The notes under the pieces are model-generated. The model was given only the letters and a program-made list of their open reading frames with translations. It ran no database searches and had not been told where the DNA came from. A DNA stretch of 64,000 bases from Adiantum capillus-veneris (Eukaryota; Streptophyta; Polypodiopsida; Polypodiales; Pteridaceae). Made by a program: the position numbers and the translations under genes. Shown here in pieces: positions 25,406 through 33,925 of the stretch (positions are counted from its first letter, which is position 1; every line of letters starts with the position of its first letter). Location of the stretch: the NCBI GenBank assembly GCA_014529385.2, contig CM043960.1:77215910-77279909 (forward strand). The letters are read 5' to 3'.

Positions 25406-26215
25406 GCTTGGACAAGTGGTGGACCTTGGAACAAAACCCCATGTAAAACATATCATGCACATTCCAAGTGGTGAGAAAAAAAATCATTTAAAATATAGCC
25501 TCATAGGTTGGACAAGTGGTGGACCTTAACACCCAAACCTTCTTAATATAACGACATAGAGTGGAAAAGTGGTGAATCTTGAGACCAAACCACTCATGCT
25601 ACTAAGGATAATAGGTTGGACAAGTGGTGCACCTTGAATGTAAACCCCCCATGTACAAAATATCGTGGGTTTAAGGTATTTCGATGGAGCCTAGCATCTT
25701 GGAGACATCGTGCAGCTTGCTTCTCTTCATGTTTCAATGGAGCCTATCTTGGACAAATGGTGCAGCATCCTTCTCTCCATGTTTCAATGGACCCTAGCTT
25801 GGACAAGTGGTGGACCTTTGCTTCTCTCTATGTTTCAATAGAGTTAGCTTGGACAAGTGGTAGACCTTCGAACCAAACCCCCATGTAAAACCTATCATGG
25901 TAACTCCAAGTGGTGAGAAAAAATAACCTTTAAGATATAGCCTTATAGGTTGAACAAGTGGTGGACCTTAACACCCAGATATTCTTAATATAATGACAGA
26001 GTGGAAAAGTGGTGAATCTTGAGAGCAACCCACTCATGATACTAGCAATAATAGGTTGGACAAGTGGTGGACCTTGAATGTAAACCCCCCATGTACAAAA
26101 TATCGTGGGTTTAAGGTATTTCGATGGAGCCTAGCATCTTGGAGACATCGTGCAACTTGCTTCTCTTCATGTTTCAATGGAGCCTATCTTGGACAAATGG
26201 TGGAGCATCCTTCTC
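25406..26215. repeat. 440-bp tandem duplication related to the 21-23 kb satellite
   Basis: Two copies offset by 440 bp: ataggttgga at 25611 and 26051, with similarity continuing from about 25406 to 25774 and from 25846 to 26215. Both copies carry the ggacaagtggtggacc core of the larger satellite upstream. Confidence 0.87.
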
Positions 26216-27190
26216 AAGTAAATAATCACGATTATCCAAATTTTTGCCCTTTTTGGCTTGTTTTGCCAAGTACTTAACTTGTTAAGGTCTCTGGACAAGT
26301 TTAATTGAGTTTGAACAAAATTTGTCCAAGTTATCAACTGTTTCGTATCCGCAGACTCAGTTTTCAAGAATTTGGCTTAAGTCTACTTTTGTGATCCAAA
26401 TTTCACAAAATTTGATTTCTATGGTCTACTTGATATGCTTGACCTTGTGGTATACTCAAATGTGTAAAAATGTCCAATTTTGTAGTAGATGTAAATAATC
26501 ATGATTATTTACTTCTGCTATTTTTATGCAATTTTTTGCCACAATGTTGACACAGAATGGTTAAGAAGCTCAACTTAAGCTCCCTAGCTAAGTTTCATCA
26601 AGTTTGGATAATCCCTGTTCAAATGGTCAACAGTTTTTTGTTTGCAGATTGACTTTACAAATTTGGCCATAATTTTCACTCCAATGATCCAAATGTTACC
26701 AAATTTGATTTGTGGGTTTAATTTAACATGATAAAACTAGTGGTATGCTGGGCTGGTCAAAATAATAACGATTATTTACTTTTGGTAAATTTTTGCATCT
26801 TTTTTGTCAACAGCGCATGTACACTTGTTTAACACATCAATATAAGCCTATAAGTCAAGTTTCACTGAGTTTGAACAAAATTTTCCCAATTTACACTCAA
26901 GTTCTCGACAATCAGTACATATTTCAGTTTTTATCAAGGTTTTGGTCAGTTTGGTAATCCAAATTCTATGGGCCTTTACAAAAGATGTTTGTACACCTGA
27001 ATAGAGTCTTTGATATCAACCTTGGTCACTTTTGAGCTGAAAGTAAATAATCATGATTATTTACTTTTGGCCTAAAATGAGCAGTTTTTTTAACTTTTTC
27101 AGTGGACAGTCTTTTTATGAGCTATTTTAAGCCTTTGAGTCAAGTCAAAACTTAATTTGGCCTAAAATGTCAAGAAAAAGTAAATAATTT
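26216..27190. repeat. diverged satellite, about 272-bp period, with an AT-rich palindrome per unit
   Basis: The palindrome gtaaataatcatgattat.. occurs at 26491-26512 (22 bp, perfect) and 27040-27067 (28 bp, perfect). Imperfect versions lie at 26216-26235 and about 26757-26780, and a half-site lies near 27179. Spacing is about 270-280 bp. The DNA between is alignable by eye (gttcaaa..tggtcaac, ttgcagattga, gatccaaat..accaaatttg) but strongly diverged. Confidence 0.8.
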
Positions 27191-27682
27191 AAGTTTTTGC
27201 AAACTCTTGAAATTTTACCTCAAATGCGTTCTTAAGCTTACCCACTGGTTCATACAACTTTTAGAGCATAATCCCCAGCCAAATTCAGTGGTGGACAGTC
27301 TTCTAATGCTATTTTTAGTCGCATTAAAAGAAAGCTGGATTCACTTTTGGGCCTTTCAGTTCTAGAGAGAGAGTGGCGCTCGACCAATGAGGAAGAGGCT
27401 AACCTTACGTTGAAAATTGACATTTTGGAGTCAAGATCTTTTTAAAAAAGGGGAAATATTATTTTGGTTCATCAAATTGCACAATTTCATGCTTTCAAGG
27501 CATAAATGCCATAAGTCGTACTAACTTTGTACCAAGGAATTTCAGAACTTTCATTGAAGACTTTATCTAGTACCTTTGTTCCCGCCCAAATATGACTTTG
27601 AGTAGCTCTGCTTCCCTCTCAAAACTTCTTCCCTTTTTCATATTTGCGCTAACCTTTCTGTGTATTCATTCTACTGCACACC

Positions 27683-29001
27683 ATGTCTACTTCTCAAAGG
27701 CCTAGCACTACCATTGACTCTCTTAGCATTTTTAACAGTTATATTACAGATGATCAAGCATGGATACCATCTTGAATAACTATCGGAAGTTGGGTTCTAC
27801 TGTAAACTAGGAGGAGGAAGAGGAGGCAACGCAATGATTTCATGGAGGCTTTCAAGGGTCAAGTTAAAGAGTTTAAAGTGTGTGCACAAAGCAAGCGGGT
27901 GAAAGCGGTCCTCATACAACATGCTTTCCAGCATGCAGACTTAAGATTGCAAACATCTCCTCCAAGTTTTCCAAGGCATCGAGCCAACTGTAAGTTATTT
28001 TCAGTCTCGCTTAGTGCATGATTATATTCGAATGTTAAGTGGTGGATATCATATTTGGTATGTTTCAGATATTTATCCATCGAATAGGATAGATTGGCAA
28101 CCAGTTGAGAGCATAGTTGGGATTTTTGATGCTTTCCATGCGTTTATTGGTGAGCAAATGTACCGAGGAAGACAACACAAGGAACTTGCAGATAATGGAA
28201 TTTTCTTTTATGATATGTCATATGTGGAACCGAGAACTTCCATTGGTTGGGGTCGTATAGCTCCTTTGTCACTTCCATCCTTTGACAGCAAAGATTGGTC
28301 CTTGCCTGCTTCGCAAACTAGTGAAAGCTTTAGGAATAAGTTGTTTCAGGATATACAAAAGTCCCTCAAGTATTCAATTTCCACAAAAATAGTTCGGCTT
28401 GCACTATTTATGCCTCTTGAAGTATTTGTAGATTTTTCTTTGATGAGCAAATAAGAACTATCGCAACAATGTTCATTTGCAAGTCTTAGAGCTGTTTGGA
28501 CTTTTTAGATGATAATTGGGATAGGAAACAATCACAGAACAAAATCTGTATTTTGCAAAAGAAGTCCATAATTTGCAAGTTCATTATAAGCTCTCATAAT
28601 TTCTTAGTATCGTTTTACCATATTAGATATCATCTTCTTAGTGGGCAGCTTATTCCACTCAACCAAGATACAGAGAACAGCCTCGAACAAACCTTTATCA
28701 ATGGAGCTCTACTTTCGAGACAGCCTACTTACTGTGATGGAGACAATGTCAAGCACAACTCTTGCACAACTCATGGTAGATCTTACATGTGAAGAACTTC
28801 CACTTTTGCCCGAATTGTATGCATTCAGTCTCAACAATAGAAAGGTGCTTACTAAATCGATAAATTTTGATTGTCTTTAATACATTAAGAAAAAATCTAA
28901 CTTTTTCTTCTTTTTAGATTCCAAGGCGCAAGGAGAAAATAACATTGTGCAAGGAGTCACTAACAAATACACTTCACTTAATTGCTTCCACCGGAAGCTA
29001 G
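27683..29001 (+). pseudogene. unknown gene A, decayed, one intron still readable
   Basis: I do not recognise the family. A start at 27683 (MSTSQRPSTTIDSL) runs into stops at about 27775 and 27808, with coding-like sequence on both sides (MEAFKGQVKEFKVCAQSK at 27842). The best part is 28011-28454: HDYIRMLSGGYHIWYVSDIY, then IDWQPVESIVGIFDAF and YDMSYVEPRTSIGWGRIAP. The reading changes frame and reaches LAQLMVDLTCEELPLL (about 28765). The last exon joint is well kept: aaag/gtgctt at 28845 and tttttag at 28917 form a 73-bp intron in phase 0, and the frame continues to a TAG at 28999. A spliced eukaryotic gene now carrying frameshifts is the simplest reading. Confidence 0.6.
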
Positions 29002-29196
29002 GTCACATACCTTGTGCACGCAAAGAGCTTTGATGCCATGCAAACCATGATGTACTCTTCAAAATGACTAATGCAGAGACATTTTTTGGCGGTCAAACAA
29101 TGTTTCAAAAATGTACATTTTCAATGTTTCAAAACTTTACATATTGTGTTGTTTCTGTCAAGATTTATACAAGTAAATTGCTCCCTTTCCCTGCTA

Positions 29197-29990
29197 CTGT
29201 CCTCTCCCCCGGTTTGTGCCAGTCGTCCCTTGCCCTCTGCTTTGGTTTCTCCCCTGCCCTCTGCTCCGATCGCTGCTACTTCTGCCTCTGGGGACGCTGG
29301 TCTCGGGCATCCTTTCGTGTCGCTCAAAATCATGGGCCTCTTCCATGGCTTCCCATGCTTCTTGCAAATGTGAAGCTTCCCTCTGTTCTTGATCTTGCCG
29401 TCGATGTGTAGCCCATTCCTCTACTTCTACGGCGTCCGCATAATATTGATTTATTGCTTCTTGTATATTTTGAACTTCTTCTTGAGTCTAATTGTGGCAT
29501 TGCATCATTTTGTTAATGCGATCCTCTTCAAACTCCTCAACTCTCGCCGCTTCCTCTCTTGTGCGTCTATTTACTGAGATTATAATATGCTGGATGGCCA
29601 TTACAGAAAAATGTCGCACATCGTAGGGAGTGTAGTTATGTAATTGAAGTTCCTGTAGAAGCGTGATATAGACATTTGTTGCTTCATACATACATTGCAG
29701 CAAACAATAAAACAACAGATTACTTACGTTTGGTACATCCATGATTTGACTGAGGAGCAATAGGGCATTCAAACAGGTTTGCCAACCACAGCCATAGTCA
29801 TCAGTCTACGTGGGTACGATTACCCGTTCGTGCCGGACGATATTTCCTAGATCATGTTCTAATAAAATATGCTCTACACAGCATACAAGTTTTTTCACGG
29901 CACTACATACATAACCACTTGAGTCAGCGACACATTACAAAGAGACACTGCTTTCCAAATGTACCCAAATGGGCCTTACGTTTTTACAGG
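29197..29990 (-). pseudogene. unknown gene B, decayed, acidic and RG-rich tail
   Basis: On the minus strand one frame runs from about 29927 to 29197 with only two internal stops (TAG near 29796 and TAG at about 29488). It starts with CVADSSGYVCSAVKKLVCCV. A helical middle follows (LFYCLLQCMYEATNVYITLL, then FSVMAIQHIIISVNRRTREE). The end is a charged tail (VEVEEWATHRRQDQEQREAS) finishing in SRGQG..SRGQG..NRGRGQ. The RG repeats suggest nucleic-acid binding, which is inference only. Above 29930 another frame looks coding (GTFGKQCLFVMC), so a frameshift is likely. Family unknown. Confidence 0.5.
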
Positions 29991-30344
29991 TCGTTCAACT
30001 CCCTGCTTTGCCAAGAGTTTGCGTAGTAAACAATCTTAGCTTCCATGTTAAATAACATCAGACTCCAATGATCACTACAAAGACACCATCAAAGATGAGG
30101 AGAGATTCTAAATGCAACATGTTGTTTACAAGGCAAGAAAACACTCACAATTGATTGTATGCAGTGACCAGAAAGCACGCTAGATCAAAGTTGACTCTGC
30201 TAAACCAGTTCATCAGACTCAAAAAGGAAACTGAGTTGTTCTGTAGATAAGGCAATATCAGTGGATCTATTACGTATACTTTGTGTTGAACCTCAGGGGG
30301 CAGAAACGAGACAGCGTGGCTAACATGAATAAATGGCAGAGATT

Positions 30345-30715
30345 AGACTTGAGGTATTTCAGCGGGCTGTCACTGCCACAAACCCGTGAGTCAATATTGA
30401 GCGAGTGGGGTAGCTATCAAATTCAATCTGCCACTGACTCGCTTGGTATTGACCCATGTCTTAACGGTAGTGAGCCATTATAAAGAAAAACTTGACGACT
30501 GCCGCAAAGACATGGGTCAATACCGAGCGACTCAGTGGCGGATTCCAATTCCATAAGCCACTGACTTGCTTGGTATTGACCCATGTCTTAAAGGTAGTGA
30601 GCCATTATAAAGAAAAACTTGACGACTATCGCAAAGACATGGGTCAATACCGAGCGAGTAGTACCACTATCCAATTCCATAAGCCACTGTCTCGCTTGGT
30701 ATTGATCCATGTCTC
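30345..30715. repeat. palindrome array R1, 126-127-bp period
   Basis: Left arms at 30431-30462 and 30558-30589 and a third from 30684 (cgcttggtattgaccc in the first two). Right arms (catgggtcaataccgagcga) at 30507-30538 and 30634-30658. The first pair matches at 30 of 32 positions. The spacer between arms is about 44 bp and is also conserved (ccattataaagaaaaac). It lies in the spacer between genes A/B and the H3-like gene. Confidence 0.9.
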
Positions 30716-30765
30716 GGTAGAGACCCATTTAATGAACCAAACGTGACTTTTAAAGAGCACGAGAA

Positions 30766-31379
30766 TTACCACAAATCAACGTTGACGGCCTCATTCATTG
30801 TGTTGGAGTTGGTGAAACTGCACATGCACAGGAAGTCTAGATGATCGAGGTTGAAAATGTAGGCCTCCTCTGACCTTCCAGGCAGCTGTATCTGTGCATG
30901 CACAGGCATTGAGCTCAACAAAACTCTCAACTCCTCTTCATTATCTTCGTTGATTTGCTCTAAAATAATTGACTCATCTGATACGTTGGATGGCCCTTGT
31001 GATGCAGAGCCTTGCCCTTGCCTTTCTTGATCTGGCTCCCTGGCTACCTCAGGCTCCTCCCTAACAGCCGTACGGTCCTCGCTAACAGGCACAGGCTCCG
31101 GATCATTTTCCTTCAATATTGGTTCCTCCATAGATGCCTCAGGGTCCACCCTGGCCTGCTCTTGCCCCTCATCATACCTTACTGGCTGCGGATCCTCCAT
31201 GACTTGCTCATTTTGGTGTCTAGCTGGCTCCTCACTGTCTCTGTTTCTTCCATGACTACCTCGGGGTATACTCTGGCTTGCTCATGCCCCTCTGCGGCTA
31301 TCTTAGCCTGCCCATTTGGGTCGTTTCTCTCAACCCATGATCGGGTCCTTCTGCTGTTTGTTTCAGCCCTAGACGGCCT
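30766..31379 (-). pseudogene. acidic region downstream of, and in frame with, the H3-like ORF
   Basis: After the TAG that ends the H3-like frame (31380-31382) the same frame continues TRPSRAETNSRRTRSW to about 31215. A frameshift then leads into the open stretch 31200-30766. Both parts contain a related repeat (HEQARVYPE and QEQARVDPE), which argues that they were once one reading. The second part is rich in Glu, Asp, Pro and Gln (EEPEVAREPDQERQGQG, then EQINEDNEEELRVLL) and ends at NEAVNVDLW. It may be a long acidic C-terminal extension of the H3-like protein, or a separate gene. Confidence 0.5.
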
Positions 31380-31382
31380 TGT

Positions 31383-31823
31383 CTATCGTGCACAAGGATG
31401 GAGAGGGGGGATGTTGAGAATATCCATGGTTCTACTATCTCGGATAGGCACTGGCTGAAACAGCCCATCGTAGCAGAAAAGTAGCCTCTGAAGAGTATCA
31501 AAATCCCGCGGCATGATAGTAACGTGGTGTGCATGGGCAGCCATGATATATCCATCGTTGAAGAATTCCACGAGGTAGTCTTCTGTAATTTTTTGAAGGT
31601 AGAGTAGTGCACTGCTGGCCCATCGCATGCCGACTCTCCACTGCTCGCAAATCTCCCACACTAATCGTTTGAAAGGGAGACGTAGAATAGCAGGTTGAAC
31701 GTGTCGTTCTATCCTGCGCAGCTCTTGCAGTACACCTTTGTGTGCCTCATATCGGCGTCTTCTTGCTTGAGCATTCAAAGATTCACCTGTTGCCCTCCTA
31801 GCCGTGGCCTTTACACGAGGCAT
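31383..31823 (-). CDS. divergent histone H3-like protein, 147 residues
   Basis: H3 pairs with H4 in nucleosomes. Residues 24 to 114 align without a gap to the canonical H3 body as I know it, with about 37 of 91 identities by eye. Landmarks: RRRRY and LQELRRI (alpha-N), LRLPFKRLVWEI (alpha-1), RWASSALLYLQ and EDYLVEFF (alpha-2), AAHAHHVTIMPRDF (loop 2 and alpha-3). The N-terminus PRVKATARRATG mirrors ARTKQTARKSTG, keeping Lys4 but with Arg for Lys9 and Ala for Ser10. The rest of the tail is shortened, so Lys14, Lys27 and Lys36 have no counterpart. Loop 1 has no insertion, unlike typical plant CENH3. A 33-residue extension follows alpha-3. I chose the Met at 31823 because it starts the H3-like tail; an in-frame Met exists at 31868. 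No intron is seen. Confidence 0.8.
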   Translation of the reverse strand: MPRVKATARRATGESLNAQARRRRYEAHKGVLQELRRIERHVQPAILRLPFKRLVWEICEQWRVGMRWASSALLYLQKITEDYLVEFFNDGYIMAAHAHHVTIMPRDFDTLQRLLFCYDGLFQPVPIRDSRTMDILNIPPLHPCAR

Positions 31824-31890
31824 CTCTACAAATAGCATAACACCAAAAGACAATTCATTTGTCAGCACAAGGGACTTTAGATTTCACAAA

Positions 31891-32161
31891 AGGTCAATAC
31901 CAAGCAAACAGGTGCATTGGAAAGAGTTTGCCTTCCCTTATTCTCTCGGTAGTGACCTCAGGAAATAGTAATAGCAGACATCACTTATATTTTCTGAGGT
32001 CAGTACCAAGCAAATAGGTGCATAGAAAAGAGTTTACCTTCCCATATTCGCTCGGTAGTGACCTCAAAAAATAGTAATAGCAGACGTCACTTATATTTTC
32101 TGAGGTCAGTACCCAAGCGAATAGGTGCATAGGAAAGAGTTTGCCTTCCCATATTCACTCG
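31891..32161. repeat. palindrome array R2, left part, 106-bp period
   Basis: The marker aggtcagta (first copy aggtcaata) lies at 31891, 31997 and 32103, an exact 106-bp period. Each unit pairs a left arm (tattcgctcggtagtgacct, as at 32045-32065) with a right arm (gaggtcagtaccaagcgaat type, as at 32102-32123). The array was split by the copia element that follows and resumes at 36748. It begins directly upstream of the H3-like gene. Confidence 0.92.
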
Positions 32162-32166
32162 GTAGT

Positions 32167-32393
32167 TGTTACCATATACGTGTGGTAGTGATGTGTGTGA
32201 ACACACTAGGACCGCCGGGGCATTTTTTCCCTCTTTAGGAGGTTTTTTCCCCCGTGCATTGTATATACGCCCATCACTCTAGGGCTATCTATCTTTCCAT
32301 TGCACACTAAGTAACATACTCTCTATTGTGTGCCTTGAGCTTCCTTCGTCTTCTCCAAGCTGTGTGTGTTTCTCTGCAACCCTAATTCCAACA
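32167..32393 (+). repeat. 5' LTR, copia copy 1
   Basis: 227 bp, tgttacc...ttccaaca, with TG/CA ends. A TATA-like gtatata near 32256 may be the promoter. Confidence 0.96.
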
Positions 32394-32395
32394 AT

Positions 32396-32407
32396 TGGTA
32401 TCAGAGC
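32396..32407 (+). promoter_or_regulatory. primer-binding site, initiator-Met tRNA type
   Basis: tggtatcagagc, 2 nt after the LTR, is the complement of the plant initiator-Met tRNA 3' end and the usual copia minus-strand primer site. Confidence 0.93.
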
Positions 32408-32755
32408 AGGTCACGTCCTCCCGGGCTTAGTCGCCAGCTGCTCCAGCACACGTCTGCTCACTTTCTCCGATTTCAGTGAGCTTTGGCGAGCGTTCGCAGG
32501 TCGACAAATATTTTGGGTGAGCTCAAAGAGCCTAGTCTGCTCAGAATTTTGATTTAGGCTCATTTCGGCCTCCGTTTCCACTACGGGCAGTACTGCACAG
32601 GCTATTTCGTCATTTTGTGCAGATTTTCTGTCAGTACCGTTTTCTGCATAACAAGTGCCTTATAGTCTTCTACGGTTTGTGCTATATAGCACAAGTTGTT
32701 CCCGCTCCATTTCTCCTGTTTTCGGGCAGTTTTCACATCAGGTGCAGCATTTACC

Positions 32756-33904
32756 ATGGCTGACAACAACAACACAGATGTGTTCAAGATGTTTGCTGCT
32801 GAGGACAGGTTGGATGGGGACAACTACCCTATGTGGGCTTATATGATGCAACATGTTCTTGTGTCAAAAGGTGTCTGGAACATTGTGCAGGGCATTGATG
32901 TACGTCCTGGTTCTGAAGATGTAGGCGATGTTGAGGATGTTGCAGGTCTTGCTGCAAGGATTGTAGCTGTTAGAGTTGTTTTGCCTACAGCAGAACAAGC
33001 TCGTTGGGATGTTAAGGATGCGCAGGCTCATGCATTGATTGCGTTGTCTGTGAAGCGCACCATTATTCCTCACATCCGTTCAGCAAAATCTGCAAAACAG
33101 GCTTGGGATATTCTAGCAGGTCTTTATGCAAGCCGCAATGAGGCTAAAATTGCTTTGCTGCGTAAAGAGCTAGAGTCGAAGATTATGCATGAGGAAGATG
33201 ATATGGACACTTTCCTTGCTCGTGTCAAGGATATCAATGAGCAACTCATTTCTGCAGGTGAAGTCATTTTGGACAGTTCCCTTGTGCAGACTGTTCTTGA
33301 TGCCTTACCAGATTCCTACAAGACTTTTGCTAGTACTTGGAGACTGATGACCCAAGGAAATCCTGAAGTTGTCAAGTTTGATGCATTATGCACATTGCTG
33401 TTGCAAGAGTCACTTTCTAGAAAAAACAGGACTAGGCAGCGTGCAGTTGAACAGGCTTTTATTGCTTCTCAAAGAAAGGGTGGTAACAGTAATGCAGCCA
33501 CTTCTTATGGTTCTGCTGCGAGTGGCAAAATTTCTGTTCCTAATGCTTCTGCTGGCAGCACTTCGTCTGGCAATTCTGGTGATAAGGGCAAAAAGAAGAT
33601 GCGTTGCCATTATTGTAAAGCCAATGATCACTTGATCAAGTCGTGTCCTAAGTTGAAGGCCAAAGAGGCTAAGAAGAAAGAGGGTGGTTCCACTACAAAT
33701 GCTGGGTCCACTACAAATGCAGCCATTGTTGAGTCTTCTGTGAAAGGAGATTGTGATGCTGATGTTGATGCAGAATGGGCTTTTAGCGCAGAGTGCACTT
33801 ACAATCCTGCTGTCCATGATGCATGCTTGTCAGTTGCTGCAGATTCACATGTGTGGTATTTCGACAGTGGTGCAATTACCACTGTCGAAATACCACACAT
33901 GTGA
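32756..33904 (+). CDS. gag: copia gag plus start of protease, truncated by palindrome
   Basis: Start at 32756 (MADNNNTDVFKMFAAEDRLD); the frame is open further upstream, but this Met follows the leader and matches copies 2 and 3 hits. The UBN2-type gag core includes NYPMWAYMMQHV, AKQAWDILAGLY and MDTFLARVKDINEQL. The zinc knuckle CHYCKANDHLIKSC (C-X2-C-X4-H-X4-C) is at about 33604-33645, after a Ser/Gly-rich linker. The reading reaches the protease active-site block WYFDSGA at about 33860 and then runs into the palindrome, ending in a few foreign residues and a TGA. About 382 residues; gag itself looks intact, protease does not. Confidence 0.92.
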   Translation: MADNNNTDVFKMFAAEDRLDGDNYPMWAYMMQHVLVSKGVWNIVQGIDVRPGSEDVGDVEDVAGLAARIVAVRVVLPTAEQARWDVKDAQAHALIALSVKRTIIPHIRSAKSAKQAWDILAGLYASRNEAKIALLRKELESKIMHEEDDMDTFLARVKDINEQLISAGEVILDSSLVQTVLDALPDSYKTFASTWRLMTQGNPEVVKFDALCTLLLQESLSRKNRTRQRAVEQAFIASQRKGGNSNAATSYGSAASGKISVPNASAGSTSSGNSGDKGKKKMRCHYCKANDHLIKSCPKLKAKEAKKKEGGSTTNAGSTTNAAIVESSVKGDCDADVDAEWAFSAECTYNPAVHDACLSVAADSHVWYFDSGAITTVEIPHM

Positions 33905-33906
33905 AT
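33843..33906. repeat. perfect 29-bp inverted repeat at the pol deletion junction
   Basis: The arms 33843-33871 and 33878-33906 are exact reverse complements around the 6-nt spacer gcaatt. The 10-mer tgcaattacc occurs both at the loop (33871-33880) and just past the palindrome (33908-33917), where integrase sequence resumes. This looks like a fold-back template switch followed by a microhomology join. Confidence 0.95.
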
Positions 33907-33925
33907 TTGCAATTACCTGTACTTC

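Noticed and set aside
20928-27190. CRISPR-like array
   Set aside because: Units are about 270-440 bp satellites without short uniform repeats and unique spacers, in a eukaryotic context.
31383-31823. Calling the H3-like protein CENH3
   Set aside because: Loop 1 has no insertion and the N-terminus resembles canonical H3. Only the Asp-Phe near alpha-3 recalls CENH3.
32394-32410. tRNA gene
   Set aside because: The sequence is a primer-binding site complementary to a tRNA 3' end, not a tRNA gene. No tRNA cloverleaf was seen in the window.
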